Assembly (NCBI RefSeq): GCF_030528505.1
Contig: NZ_JAUMYS010000002.1
Location: 1 to 64,000 of the forward strand
Length of the DNA stretch: 64,000 nt
DNA from: Tannerella sp.
GTDB lineage: Bacteria > Bacteroidota > Bacteroidia > Bacteroidales > Tannerellaceae
Reading direction: 5' to 3'
Part shown: positions 1-9,152 of the stretch, piece by piece
Position numbering within the stretch: position 1 is the stretch's first letter
Layout: every line of letters begins with the position of its first letter
Notes under the pieces: generated by a model
Told to the model about the DNA's origin: nothing
What the model saw: only the letters and a program-made list of their open reading frames with translations
The model's database searches: none
Made by a program: the position numbers and the translations under genes

Positions 1-8
1 TTTTTGAA

Positions 9-48
9 AGGGAGCATTTTCTGAACAAGAGAGTGCTCTCTTTTTTTT
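9..48 (+). terminator. Rho-independent terminator of a gene upstream of the window
   Basis: An 8-bp stem (AGGGAGCA at 9-16 with TGCTCTCT at 34-41, one G-T pair) is followed by a run of T to position 48. It would end a plus-strand transcript entering from the left. Confidence 0.6.
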
Positions 49-165
49 GTGTGTATACCTCTCCTCCCGTATGCATACCGCGCCTTCCGGCGAGAGGTGA
101 AAAAAAAGCGCGAGAAAGACACGAAAACATCTGCGTCCGTATGCAAGAAAATTTACATACGGGAG

Positions 166-199
166 AAAATAAATTTCCGTACGTACGGAAATTTATTTT
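166..199. repeat. Perfect 34-bp palindrome
   Basis: The left half AAAATAAATTTCCGTAC (166-182) is followed directly by its exact reverse complement (183-199). The centre is ACGTACGT-like and no loop is present. It could be a strong cruciform, a protein-binding site, or a repeat-element core. It is flanked on both sides by CCGTATGCA words (near 136 and 225). Confidence 0.75.
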
Positions 200-463
200 G
201 ATACGTATGGAAGTTTACGCGCGTCCGTATGCAAGTAAAACCGGATTGAACCCAAATTACGCGATACACGGTTCTGCGTTTACCATTAATAATGGACGAA
301 CGAATGTACGACAATGGTTACGTCAGGCTTACAGCCCTCCGACGAAATACGATGTCTTTTTCCCCAACGCTTCGCATTGGGCTGAATTATCTCGCCCTTT
401 CAGGGCTCTTTCAGCGATCAGCGTTCAGTCCTTCGGATGTTTAGGTGTTTGTTGTTTAACATT

Positions 464-531
464 CAACTCAACAAATAAACATTTCAACAACTCAACACCC
501 GAAGAGCATACAAGGGCTGAAAGCCCGGATT
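464..531. repeat. Interspersed intergenic repeat, copy A
   Basis: About 68 bp starting CAACTCAACAAATAA and ending at a GGGCTGAAAGCCC hairpin. It matches 15383-15450 with only a handful of differences. A second shared module lies near 258-296 (matching about 15245-15285). The hairpin core resembles REP-type intergenic repeats common in Bacteroidales. Function is unknown. Confidence 0.65.
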
Positions 532-684
532 ATTTCAGCCCCATCCCGCAAGGGTGGGGTATCGACATCCGTACCTTGTTCGCAGGGCTGAAGGCCTGAA
601 TTAAACTCATGCTTATTTCTTCTATTGCGGAATCTGGGTTTATATAAGGCTGGTTCTAAAAAGCCCTTATAACATACCCCCACA

Positions 685-3003
685 TCAGAAGTTGATCTTA
701 CAACCGGCATTAAGTCTGAAAGAAGCCTCGGTGCGCAGATTGTCGGGGACGTAGCCTTTTGTTTTATAATCATAGCCCAAAAAGATCGACAGACGATTCT
801 GCTTTGTATAGCGATTATACAACAGCCGATATTCAAGTTCCTGCCCTATACGAAAACCGCTTCTGAACGTCCGGTCATAAAATCTCAGGTTAGCAGGTTG
901 CAACCAGTAATCGATGTTGGATGTGAGATGCAGGTGTCGGTTCAATGAGACGTCGTATAGTTTATAGCCCAGCCCCCAACCCGTTTTCTCATGATTTACA
1001 TACTGTCGTACGAATACGCCGTGCAATTGGCGCTTGTATGATAACCATATATTCTGCTCCATCTGTTCGCCGAAAGGAGTGCGGAGATAACCCAAACTGA
1101 ACGAGCCTTGCCAATGTCTGCCGAGCGGGATTCTACTGACTCCGAAGAGTGGTAACGAGCACAAGTTAAGCCATGAAAGATAGGACGATCGCCGCAAATA
1201 ACGCTGTGCTTCATCTGACAGTGCCGAGCGGGTAATGTGTGCGGAGAATGGAATCTCCGGTTCAAACAGGTACTTCACCCAACTTTTATTTACATCGACA
1301 ATCAAAGGAGTTTCGGATTCATTGTGCTTTTCGACTACGATATCTTTGAGCGGTGTCCACGAAACGGAATACATCCGATTATAAAGCAGATCGAGAGAAT
1401 AGTATCGGAGGTAATCGAGTAGATTGTTCCGATTGCGCGTATCGACACGTACGATTTCCTCTTCCTGCATTCGCGCTTTAACATACCGGTATTCGCTACG
1501 CACAGTATGCAAACGCATAAAATCCGTATAATCCTCTGTCTTCAAACGATCCATCTGCGAAACAGGAACACCGTAATGGTATGAACGGCCGAACGAATTA
1601 AATGCAAAAGGATGGTAGCGCATCTTTAGTTCTTTGCCAGAAAGAAGCTGCTGCTCGACAGCAATCTCTTCCCATGGGGCGATGATGGAATAATGAAGTG
1701 CGGCAGAGAGGGCTAGCCCCACATACAGATTGCCTGTTCTATGTTGGAATGTATAATTGGTAAATTGATTAATCGATGTAGCATTCCGTGCCAATAGATG
1801 CATATCGTTGGGAAACTGAGTCGATACGGACAGCGTCAGATTTGGGCTATAGAGCCTTTTATATACCGTTTCTCCGGCCTTCGATGTGGAAGCGTCACCG
1901 GATACGAGTTGTCGGGAAGCATATCCGGCCATTTTATACTGCATAGATCGGTCGGGCAAGGTTTGATTATGAGTCTTCCAGAAAACCGTATCCTCTTCGG
2001 CGAGAGGAGTCGAATGAAGAATCTCACTCTCTTCATCACGAATAAAAACTCCTTGAATATCTTCAGGGCGGAATGTCCGATTCATTTCTGTCAGCACCCA
2101 TTCGGCCGAGACTTTCATATCGCCTTCCGCTCCCCGATCCATATTATACACATAAGTGGATGTTAGAAAATAAAGGCTGTCCATCTTCTTATATTGCGTA
2201 ATATGTCGCTTTTGGCCATCGCTTAACTCTACACGTACAAAGGCCAAGTCGTCCGTATCGATATAAAACCGCCCGACAGTGCTCCTTCTATTTTTCGCAT
2301 CTTTATTCAGTTCTACTACATACACGCTCCGGTTATCATAACTGCTGAAAGGTCCGTAAGTTAACTGATTTTTACGACTAACTTCCCGCTGATCGTTCAA
2401 TACTTTCACATAGTCGAAAAGTCCCATACCGCTGATACGTCGGCGTCCTTTGTCGAAATTGAAATTGCGATTTCGAACTAAGAACGTCCGATCCTTCGCC
2501 TTTCGCCGGTACGATTTGATCTGCTCTATGGCTGCTTCTTCGGCATACAACAGCGAGTCGGTTGCCGGGTCATTTATCTTGGCACGATAAAATATGTTTG
2601 TCAGAAATTCGGTTTGCGGATAGTTTTGCGGGATTTTCTCGATCGCTTTTTGCAACAGCTCGCGAGCCGAAAGATTCGTAACGATGACTTCGTTCAGTGG
2701 TACATCGGCGGGAACTAATCGAATGGACAAAGTAAACCTGTTCTGCGCTATGGGTATGGCCTGCGTTTCGTACCCGATACACGATGCGGTCAGCGTATCG
2801 CCTGTTTCGGGCAACCGGAGCTGGAATTGCCCGTCGGAGTTCGTGACGGTTCCTCTTTTTGCCTGTTTGAAGAAAAGATTCACGTTTGGCAACGGCCGGT
2901 TATGCTCATCTACGACGCTTCCCGTAATGACCGAACGAGCTTGACCGTACAGCAAGGTCGGAATAACAAAAAAACAACACACAACATAAGACACCTTCAA
3001 CAT
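685..3003 (-). CDS. DUF5686 / CarboxypepD_reg-like outer-membrane protein
   Basis: A 772-residue protein with a signal peptide (about residues 1-20, ending LLYGQ). A carboxypeptidase-regulatory-like beta-sandwich follows (about 25-100, GSVVDEHNRPLPNVNLFF), then a long region of the DUF5686 type rich in aromatic beta-strands that probably forms an outer-membrane barrel. The C-terminus NAGCKINF ends in an aromatic residue, as in many barrel proteins. The family occurs widely in Bacteroidetes and its substrate is unknown. It lies 82 bp downstream of the last small peptide gene of the secretion operon, on the same strand. An AGTCAT/ATGACT inverted repeat sits between them (3034-3051), so co-transcription is possible but unproven. 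Confidence 0.8.
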   Translation of the reverse strand: MLKVSYVVCCFFVIPTLLYGQARSVITGSVVDEHNRPLPNVNLFFKQAKRGTVTNSDGQFQLRLPETGDTLTASCIGYETQAIPIAQNRFTLSIRLVPADVPLNEVIVTNLSARELLQKAIEKIPQNYPQTEFLTNIFYRAKINDPATDSLLYAEEAAIEQIKSYRRKAKDRTFLVRNRNFNFDKGRRRISGMGLFDYVKVLNDQREVSRKNQLTYGPFSSYDNRSVYVVELNKDAKNRRSTVGRFYIDTDDLAFVRVELSDGQKRHITQYKKMDSLYFLTSTYVYNMDRGAEGDMKVSAEWVLTEMNRTFRPEDIQGVFIRDEESEILHSTPLAEEDTVFWKTHNQTLPDRSMQYKMAGYASRQLVSGDASTSKAGETVYKRLYSPNLTLSVSTQFPNDMHLLARNATSINQFTNYTFQHRTGNLYVGLALSAALHYSIIAPWEEIAVEQQLLSGKELKMRYHPFAFNSFGRSYHYGVPVSQMDRLKTEDYTDFMRLHTVRSEYRYVKARMQEEEIVRVDTRNRNNLLDYLRYYSLDLLYNRMYSVSWTPLKDIVVEKHNESETPLIVDVNKSWVKYLFEPEIPFSAHITRSALSDEAQRYLRRSSYLSWLNLCSLPLFGVSRIPLGRHWQGSFSLGYLRTPFGEQMEQNIWLSYKRQLHGVFVRQYVNHEKTGWGLGYKLYDVSLNRHLHLTSNIDYWLQPANLRFYDRTFRSGFRIGQELEYRLLYNRYTKQNRLSIFLGYDYKTKGYVPDNLRTEASFRLNAGCKINF

Positions 3004-3085
3004 CGTAGAATCGTTTAAATGAAGGCATATTTAAGTCATAGTCGCATGACTATAAATACACCTTCAAATTGCCAACATTTAATGA

Positions 3086-3256
3086 TCAAATATTAATATG
3101 TCCATCCAATTTACCATCCTGAAGATAATCTATTGCGGCGGCAGCGAGTATCACGACACCGACTATAACAGCAAAGAGACATCCTCCACTCACTTCTTCC
3201 ATCTCTTGAGCATTAAGCTCTGCTACTCCGTAAGTAGCCAAATTAAAATTTTTCAT
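3086..3256 (-). CDS. Double-glycine leader peptide precursor (peptide 4)
   Basis: A 56-codon gene. The N-terminal leader ends LNAQEMEEVSGG at residues 14-25. It has the hydrophobic positions -12, -7 and -4 and the GG expected for cleavage by a C39 peptidase, and it resembles the GG-Bacteroidales natural-product precursor family. The predicted core is 31 residues. It begins with Cys, is hydrophobic and Ala/Val-rich (VIVGVVILAAAA), and has a polar tail ending DGHINI. It is the last gene after the exporter operon, 70 bp from the small regulator. Whether it is a bacteriocin, a signal or something else cannot be told from sequence. Confidence 0.75.
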   Translation of the reverse strand: MKNFNLATYGVAELNAQEMEEVSGGCLFAVIVGVVILAAAAIDYLQDGKLDGHINI

Positions 3257-3326
3257 GTTTGTTAAATTTTAAATGAATAATACTGTAAAAATACTTCTGT
3301 AATCTCCCGAATTGTGCACCATTCGT

Positions 3327-3683
3327 TTAATCACAACACAAAAATACATCGCTTCGGTGCAATAAAATTGCATTCGGTATTTTTTTGATAAAAAATCCTC
3401 CGGCAATCCGCTTCTGCTCTTTTTCGTCAAGGGGACAGCATTTGATTACGATCTGCAGATCAAAGTCATTAGCATAAAAATACGTACACCGTATTCTGTC
3501 ATATCGTATCTCTGCACCTAAATCCCTCAGTTCGTCCAACACATTGAAAAACTGTCGGCGACAAAGATGCAGGCGTTCGGCGAATTGCTGTGGGTCTCCC
3601 GTTGCTTCGCGCTGTATCAGGCCGTGCATGCGTCTGGCTCTGTCGATGGTTTCAAATAATTGCATAATCATTCTTTTTTTCAT
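3327..3683 (-). CDS. Small putative HTH regulator of the peptide-export operon
   Basis: A 118-residue protein. Residues about 8-60 look like a winged-helix/HTH segment of the DeoR/HTH_11 sort (RARRMHGLIQREATGDPQQFAERLHLCRRQFFNVLDELR, positions about 16-53), followed by a short strand-rich tail. Its start lies 5 bp after the TolC-type gene, so it is the fourth gene of the HlyD-ABC-TolC operon. A local regulatory role is inferred. The HTH call rests on pattern only and no ligand domain is visible. Confidence 0.5.
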   Translation of the reverse strand: MKKRMIMQLFETIDRARRMHGLIQREATGDPQQFAERLHLCRRQFFNVLDELRDLGAEIRYDRIRCTYFYANDFDLQIVIKCCPLDEKEQKRIAGGFFIKKIPNAILLHRSDVFLCCD

Positions 3684-3688
3684 TGTTT

Positions 3689-4996
3689 CTATCTGATGGC
3701 TTGGCCGGCATAAAAATCCAATATCTTTTTCCGCAAGGCAAATTCATATCTGGCCTGTGCCTGTTCGGAGCGGCTATTCGCCAGTTTCATTTTTGCTTCG
3801 TTATATTCGTATACGGTACTCTTTCCCGCTTGATATTTTTCTTTTGCATAGCGTAAAGCCTCACTGTTCGCCACGACGGAGTGGCGCGTCGACTCGTAGC
3901 GCTCGTGTGCGGAGAGCGCATCGTACCACGTCTTTTGTATTTCCTTATACAGCGTTTTCAACGCGTTGTCTGCGGCAAGACGACTATCTTCCTGCTCTTT
4001 TTGCGCTGTGCGTACGGCATTCCTGGTAGCCATTCGGTTAAATAGCGGAATACGGAGCGTGAGGTATACCGTTTGTTGCATATTGTTTTTAAACTGTGTA
4101 CTTAATGGCGGATTATTTTCATGATTGTGATAATATCCGCTACTTATTTTTGCAGCCAATGCTAAGGAGGGATAATAGCCGGCTTTGGCTATGCGAATAG
4201 CGCTTCGGCTGCTCTCAACAGCTGTACGAGCGCTTTTAATCTCAGGCATAATCTGTTCCGATACGGCAAAGATTTCATCCGGAGATACGGCCAAAGGCAT
4301 GAGTGTATCGAGCGCAACAGGCATAATATCGAAACCGGCGGTATCTCGCAGCTCGAGCAACTGAAGCAAATTGATCATGGAGAGGCGAAGTGTATTCGCT
4401 GCTTTGACCGAAGCCAATTCGTCATTTGCCAACTGTGCCTTGACCGTCAATACTTGCGATTCCGCTACTTTACCATGTGTAGCCAATACCCGCGTCATTT
4501 CTTCCTGTTCACGCGTCAATGCGATCTGTTCATCGGCTATCGCTACAATCTCCTTATCGAGCAAAATCTGATAATAGCACATGGTAACTTGCAACGTAAT
4601 ATCATTCCGTACTTTCTCTAATAATTCTCGATTTATTTTTAATTCTAACTTTTGCCGTGTGATCGAATGCTTTGTTCTAAATCCGGAGAACAGCCCCACT
4701 TCTGTGGTCAAAGAAAATGAACTTGTCTGTGAGTTGACATCCGTATACGTATTATCACGGTTCAGCGAACGCCCGAAATCAAATTGCTGTGTACCGTTCA
4801 AATTCACGTCCGGCAACCGGCTGTACTTTTCCGTCTCGACCCGAATGGCCTGCTTGTCCAACTGTACTTGTTGGCGTTTGATATCCACATTGGCATGCAG
4901 GGCTTGTTGTATGCATTCTCCTAATGTGTACGGGGCTTGGCCATACAGCAAGTTGCCTGATAGCAGAAGCAAGATAGAAAAGAGATGGTTTCTCAT
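3689..4996 (-). CDS. TolC-family outer-membrane efflux channel
   Basis: A 435-residue protein with a signal peptide (residues about 1-19, ending LLYGQ). The typical N-terminal motif YTLGECIQQALHANVDIKR follows, then two long alpha-helical repeats rich in Glu, Gln and Ala, as in outer-membrane efflux proteins. It should form the trimeric channel through which the ABC/HlyD pair exports peptides across both membranes. Its start overlaps the ABC exporter stop by 4 bp (ATGA), which indicates translational coupling. The next gene starts 5 bp downstream. Length is normal for the family. Confidence 0.9.
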   Translation of the reverse strand: MRNHLFSILLLLSGNLLYGQAPYTLGECIQQALHANVDIKRQQVQLDKQAIRVETEKYSRLPDVNLNGTQQFDFGRSLNRDNTYTDVNSQTSSFSLTTEVGLFSGFRTKHSITRQKLELKINRELLEKVRNDITLQVTMCYYQILLDKEIVAIADEQIALTREQEEMTRVLATHGKVAESQVLTVKAQLANDELASVKAANTLRLSMINLLQLLELRDTAGFDIMPVALDTLMPLAVSPDEIFAVSEQIMPEIKSARTAVESSRSAIRIAKAGYYPSLALAAKISSGYYHNHENNPPLSTQFKNNMQQTVYLTLRIPLFNRMATRNAVRTAQKEQEDSRLAADNALKTLYKEIQKTWYDALSAHERYESTRHSVVANSEALRYAKEKYQAGKSTVYEYNEAKMKLANSRSEQAQARYEFALRKKILDFYAGQAIR

Positions 4997-7152
4997 ATCA
5001 GATTATATTGTTCGTTCCATAATTTACGATAGGTGCCGTCTTCCTGTATCAGTTCTTCATGGGTGCCATGCTGAACCACTTTTCCATCATCCAACACAAC
5101 GATCGCGTCGGCATCTCTAACGGTACTCAGCCGATGGGCAATCACAATAATCGTCTTTCCTCGTTCCGCCAGGCTTTTTAGGGTCTGTTTTACAAACCTC
5201 TCCGAAACCGAATCAAGCGAAGAAGTAGCTTCATCAAATATTAAGATTTCCGGCTCTTTGTATAACGCGCGTGCAATGGCGAGACGTTGCCGTTCTCCCC
5301 CGGAAAGTGACGCTCCATGCTCACCGATATACGTCATATAATTCTGGGGTAACTTTTCAATAAACTCTTTTAAGCCTAATTGCTCGGCTAAGGTGATGAT
5401 TCGTTGCATATCCGGATATAAATCTCCGAGCGCGATATTTTCAGCAATACTTCCGGCAAATAATTCGATTTGCTGAGGAACAGTGCCAACCATGCTGCGC
5501 AAACTCTCGTTTGTTACTTGTGCAATATCGAACTCTCCGATACGTATCTGTCCTTCTTGTATCGGATAGATATGCTGCATGAGTGAAATCAGCGTTGTTT
5601 TACCGGATCCGCTCTCACCGATAACGGCGGTTGTTTTTCCTTTTTCAATTGTTAAATGTAATGACTCAAAAACCTTCTTTCGAGAACCGTAACGAAAGGC
5701 TACATTCTCGAACGAAATATGACCGATCATCTCCGGTGTCAGTACGATTTTCTGACTGTTGTCGCTTTCTCTCTCTAAGTCCATAATCTGAAACAGGCGG
5801 TCTGCCGCAATCAACGCATCCTGTATGGTTTGGTTCGACGTGATCAGCGAAGAGATCGGAGACAAGACATATCCAACTAATGAATAGAACAGCATCAGGG
5901 CACCCGGAGTCAGCTCCTGATCTATTACCAACACGCTGCCTGTCCACAATACGGCAATCGTCACTCCCGTAGAAATAAATTGGATACCTCCCTGTGCCAT
6001 AATAGCACCATAGATGCTACGGAACGTATTTTTCAACAAATGAACAAAACGCATTTCTGTCTTCAGGTTGGCATACTCTTCTATCCCGAAGCGTTTGATG
6101 GTCGAAATGGAGTTAATGGATTCGACCAACTGCGACTCAAGGTCAGCCGCACTTTCCATGATGCGGCGTTGATATTTACGATTCAGCCGGTTGAATCCCC
6201 AGAACACAAGCAGAAACAAAGGAGCAGACAAGAGGGTAACTACCGCAAGCTTCCATGAATACACAAACATCAGACAAGAAGTGAAGAACAAGATCATTAC
6301 GTTCACGGCCAAATCGAGCGAAACATTGTTGATAAAAGTACGAATCTTAACAGCATCGTTCACTCGCGAGATGATTTCTCCTACGCGCATCGTATCGAAA
6401 AATTGCTGAGGGAGAGTCAACAGATGTTTATAATATCCGAGAATCAATGCGGCATCGATACGCTGGCCGGTCTTTAAGGCCAGAATACTCTTCATCGCAC
6501 CGATAAACGTTCTCAATAAAAGGATGGCAATCATGACAACTCCCATCAGATGCAGCAGGTTCAAGTTCTTATCTACTAAAACATAATCTGTAATCTTACC
6601 GACGTAGACTGCCGTAGAGAGTCCTAAGATACTGTACACAAGAGCACCGAAAAGAGCTTGAAGCATGACGCTTTTATGTGGCATAAGCAAAGCCATGAAT
6701 TGAGAAACGATGCTTTTCTTTTCGTTTCCGCGCCGGAAAGACTCTTCGGGTTCCATAATAACCAAAACCTTTGTCCACTCTTTATTGAACTCCTCACGCG
6801 TTTTTTGATGCATGCACCCATCTCCGGGATCCATATAGGTGACATGTGTTTTCGTTACTTTATACACTACGACATAATGTTGTAACTGTTCTTTGACAAT
6901 GACATGGGCAATTGCCGGTTTAGGCACAATATCCAAGGCCTCCGGTAGCGCACGAACCCCTTTCGCCGATAAGCCGAGCTTATGCGCCGCTTGAGTGATT
7001 CCAAGCACATTTGTTCCCTTTTTATCTGTGAAAGCATACTGTCGGATACGGGAAACGGGAAAACGTAATCCATGGTAGGCACAAATAGATGCCAGGCAAG
7101 CCGCACCACAATCCGTTATATCATGCTGTTTAACTTTGATACCTCTTTTCAT
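4993..7152 (-). CDS. C39-peptidase-containing ABC exporter (PCAT), bacteriocin/peptide type
   Basis: A 719-residue protein with three parts. The N-terminal C39 peptidase has catalytic Cys15 in ITDCGAACL, Gln9 as oxyanion-hole residue, His92 in QHYVVVY and Asp108 in YMDPGDG. A six-helix ABC transmembrane domain follows (about 160-450). The C-terminal nucleotide-binding domain has Walker A GESGSGKTT, signature LSGGERQRLA and Walker B ILIFDEATSSLD. Such proteins cut the leader after GG and export the core. All catalytic residues are present. The four double-glycine precursors in this locus are the obvious substrates. It sits between HlyD (12 bp upstream) and TolC (4-bp overlap). Confidence 0.93.
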   Translation of the reverse strand: MKRGIKVKQHDITDCGAACLASICAYHGLRFPVSRIRQYAFTDKKGTNVLGITQAAHKLGLSAKGVRALPEALDIVPKPAIAHVIVKEQLQHYVVVYKVTKTHVTYMDPGDGCMHQKTREEFNKEWTKVLVIMEPEESFRRGNEKKSIVSQFMALLMPHKSVMLQALFGALVYSILGLSTAVYVGKITDYVLVDKNLNLLHLMGVVMIAILLLRTFIGAMKSILALKTGQRIDAALILGYYKHLLTLPQQFFDTMRVGEIISRVNDAVKIRTFINNVSLDLAVNVMILFFTSCLMFVYSWKLAVVTLLSAPLFLLVFWGFNRLNRKYQRRIMESAADLESQLVESINSISTIKRFGIEEYANLKTEMRFVHLLKNTFRSIYGAIMAQGGIQFISTGVTIAVLWTGSVLVIDQELTPGALMLFYSLVGYVLSPISSLITSNQTIQDALIAADRLFQIMDLERESDNSQKIVLTPEMIGHISFENVAFRYGSRKKVFESLHLTIEKGKTTAVIGESGSGKTTLISLMQHIYPIQEGQIRIGEFDIAQVTNESLRSMVGTVPQQIELFAGSIAENIALGDLYPDMQRIITLAEQLGLKEFIEKLPQNYMTYIGEHGASLSGGERQRLAIARALYKEPEILIFDEATSSLDSVSERFVKQTLKSLAERGKTIIVIAHRLSTVRDADAIVVLDDGKVVQHGTHEELIQEDGTYRKLWNEQYNLI

Positions 7153-7164
7153 CTGTTTTTATGT

Positions 7165-8322
7165 TTAATTGTTAGATACTTGTTTATACTGGGCAGGATT
7201 GACCCAATCATCCATCTTTTGGTAAAGCAGATCGAACAGGGAGCGACGGGTAATCATAAAATGAGCACTGACGGTCATTCCTTTCTTTAATTTACCGGTT
7301 CGCCCGTTCTTCAGCTGCAGGTAGTCTCTGTCCATCCCGCACTTTACCTTATAGTACGAATTTCCTCCGCTATCGGTCATAAAGTCGGATGATATCTCGC
7401 GAACCGTTCCACTGACCGTGCCCCATTCGTTATAATTGAATGATTCGATTTGTACAATTACCGGCATACCTAAACTCAAGTAACCGATATTTCTTGGTGT
7501 CACATACACTTCGAAATACAGCGTAGAGTCCGGACTTATCACGGCAAGGGATTCTCCGGCCCGTATGCTGCTGCCGCGATAGATAGCGGAGAACTGATCT
7601 AATGTTCCGCTGACCGGACTTTTAACAAAATACATATCTTTATCTTTGATTTCTTGCTTTAGAGAAGTATACATTTCGTTATGCGAGTTGCGGAGTGCGT
7701 TTAAATTTGCTTGCCATGTACTCATTTGATTTTCTATGAGCGAGGCCAACTCGTTCTGTTGACTTTTGTAGCGATAGTAATACGTATCGTATTCTTCTTC
7801 GGCAATGACTTTCTTTTCAAACAAAGCTTTATTGCGGAGATATTCTTTTTCCGCCTGATCCAACGAGGTCTCTAATTCTTTCTTTCGTTTGATATAATAA
7901 TGGTATTCCTGTTTGCATACAGGGGATTGAAAAGAAGAAGGAGACACTCCTCTTGCCAAATAGGTCAGATCGCTTAGTTGTTCGGCATAATCGTTCAGGC
8001 GGTTCGATTGATATGCAATCTTATAATCCGAACTGTTTGTGCGGAATCGCAAAAGAATGTCGCCCTTTTTCACTTGTTCGCCCTCACGGACGTAGACCGA
8101 ATCGACTAATTCCGTTACAGGCGACTTGATCTCCGTTTTCTCCGCAACAGGCCGGATGATACCCAGTCCCTGTACCGATATATCCACATAAATAAACGGC
8201 AGAGAAACCAACGCCACCGTCACAGCCGCCAATACGACCCAGTAAATTTTTTGAGACGTTGTCGTATGCTTATAGATATACGTCTCAATACTATTCTCAA
8301 TAAACTCGTTCGATAACAACAT
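7165..8322 (-). CDS. HlyD-family periplasmic adaptor of the peptide exporter
   Basis: The ATG at 8322 gives 385 residues (MLLSNEFIENS). An in-frame TTG at 8367 lies further upstream but inside the promoter region, so the ATG was preferred. One membrane anchor (about 26-46) is followed by a lipoyl-like half-domain (about 65-90), a long coiled-coil hairpin (about 110-240) and a beta-barrel region. This is the membrane-fusion protein linking the ABC exporter to the TolC channel. It is the first gene of the operon and lies downstream of promoter C (8348-8403), so its expression should follow the GTTA regulon. Confidence 0.9.
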   Translation of the reverse strand: MLLSNEFIENSIETYIYKHTTTSQKIYWVVLAAVTVALVSLPFIYVDISVQGLGIIRPVAEKTEIKSPVTELVDSVYVREGEQVKKGDILLRFRTNSSDYKIAYQSNRLNDYAEQLSDLTYLARGVSPSSFQSPVCKQEYHYYIKRKKELETSLDQAEKEYLRNKALFEKKVIAEEEYDTYYYRYKSQQNELASLIENQMSTWQANLNALRNSHNEMYTSLKQEIKDKDMYFVKSPVSGTLDQFSAIYRGSSIRAGESLAVISPDSTLYFEVYVTPRNIGYLSLGMPVIVQIESFNYNEWGTVSGTVREISSDFMTDSGGNSYYKVKCGMDRDYLQLKNGRTGKLKKGMTVSAHFMITRRSLFDLLYQKMDDWVNPAQYKQVSNN

Positions 8323-8347
8323 AGCTTCTGTCTTTAAATTCTTGCGA

Positions 8348-8403
8348 CAAAAGTATACTACGAACAACTGAAGCTATGTTATCATCATGTTATTTTTACG
8401 TTA
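8348..8403 (-). promoter_or_regulatory. Promoter C: GTTA 11-bp repeats plus TAnnTTTG box, exporter operon
   Basis: On the minus strand a -7 box TACTTTTG lies at 8355-8348. Exactly 22 bp upstream begins a row of three GTTA (TAAC on the coding strand) at 8378, 8389 and 8400, spaced 11 bp. No TTTG -33 box is present; the repeats occupy that place, as expected for an activator-dependent promoter. The layout is the same as at 10123-10178 and 10391-10456. The box is 25 bp upstream of the HlyD start. Confidence 0.7.
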
Positions 8404-8441
8404 ACAAAGCAGAGGCTCCTCACAACCGATATCGATAAAGC

Positions 8442-8485
8442 AAAAAGAGGATATACCAAGGTATTACCTTTTGGCATATCCTCTT
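8442..8485 (-). terminator. Terminator of the small-peptide cluster
   Basis: An imperfect long hairpin (AAGAGGATAT at 8445-8454 with ATATCCTCTT at 8476-8485) is followed on the minus strand by a T run. It separates the small genes above 8659 from the HlyD operon, so the exporter operon needs its own promoter. Confidence 0.65.
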
Positions 8486-8658
8486 AAATTCTATAAGAAT
8501 AAGAAAAATTAAAGGCGATGAGTAGATGTTAAAGAACAAATTAACACATCAAGCTCCACCCTCATTCTCCAAGCAACGCAACGCTGCCGTTTTTCTTCTT
8601 ATGACACCGCTTCTTGTTATTAAATATTCATACGTCTTTACCGGTTATCATATACCGA

Positions 8659-8790
8659 TTATAACATATTCATGCAAAAATCCATGCCGGCTTTAAATGC
8701 GTCGATGCTCTCGGACAAGTTCCGGATGATATCGTACAACACCCATATACCAAGGGTGATTAAGGCTGTTTTCCAAATTGTTTTTTTCAT
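8659..8790 (-). CDS. Small membrane peptide (43 aa), unknown
   Basis: A 43-residue product starting MKKTIWKTALITLGIWVLYD, with one hydrophobic stretch (about 5-22) and an amphipathic tail ending CMNML. There is no double-glycine leader. It is preceded by a purine-poor leader, so the ribosome-binding site is weak. It is the last gene of the small cluster, before the terminator at 8442-8485. It could be a membrane peptide toxin, an immunity peptide or a modified peptide exported without a GG site. No family was recognised. Confidence 0.45.
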   Translation of the reverse strand: MKKTIWKTALITLGIWVLYDIIRNLSESIDAFKAGMDFCMNML

Positions 8791-8858
8791 GTCCTAAATT
8801 GATGTTTTATTTCTTTGGTTTGTAAAAGAGCAACTTGCAAAACAATGTTTTGTAAAAA

Positions 8859-9068
8859 CTAAACGGAGCATTTTCGTCTTAAGTGACGATTCTTTATTGC
8901 ATAATATATCGATACCCCTAATAATGGTAGAAGAAGAATAAGGCATACCATAACTACCTTATATTGTATACTACGCTTTTTTTCATAACGCAGCAAGTCA
9001 TAAATTGCCAAACAGTCCGCTGCAATAATTAACGATAATACAATGGGATTAAATAATTGTCTTTCCAT
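8859..9068 (-). CDS. Two-helix membrane protein with PLDc_N-like pattern; possible immunity protein
   Basis: A 69-residue protein with two hydrophobic segments (about 6-25 and 38-58) and basic ends. The second segment (VCLILLLPLLGVSIYYAIKNR) resembles the short PLDc_N transmembrane module found in small membrane and immunity-like proteins. It lies 68 bp upstream of the 43-aa gene and downstream of another tiny membrane gene, within a peptide-export locus. Immunity function is inferred from size, topology and context only. Confidence 0.5.
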   Translation of the reverse strand: MERQLFNPIVLSLIIAADCLAIYDLLRYEKKRSIQYKVVMVCLILLLPLLGVSIYYAIKNRHLRRKCSV

Positions 9069-9152
9069 TACTGTTCTGTTTTAATAATTAATTCGGTTGA
9101 AGAACATGAAGCCAAAGAATTCAATTACTCTTGAGAATAGCATTCAATGCGC

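Larger units (their letters stand above)
49..684. other. Repeat-rich intergenic region without a convincing gene
   Basis: The stretch holds short hairpins and Bacteroidales-type interspersed repeats instead of a credible reading frame. Visible items are a 34-bp palindrome (166-199), several copies of CCGTATGCA, hairpins such as GCCCTTTCAGGGC near 393, GGGCTGAAAGCCC at 514-526 and CCCCATCCC/GGGTGGGG at 539-559. Two modules recur, in the same order, at 15242-15450. An open frame of 188 codons at 33-599 runs through these repeats and has no recognisable features. Confidence 0.6.

Noticed and set aside
33-599. 188-codon open frame on the plus strand
   Set aside because: It runs through interspersed repeats and hairpins, shows no domain or signal features, and parts recur in a second intergenic region.
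8517-8573. 18-codon frame in the gap before the HlyD operon
   Set aside because: Too short, no ribosome site and no leader motif.
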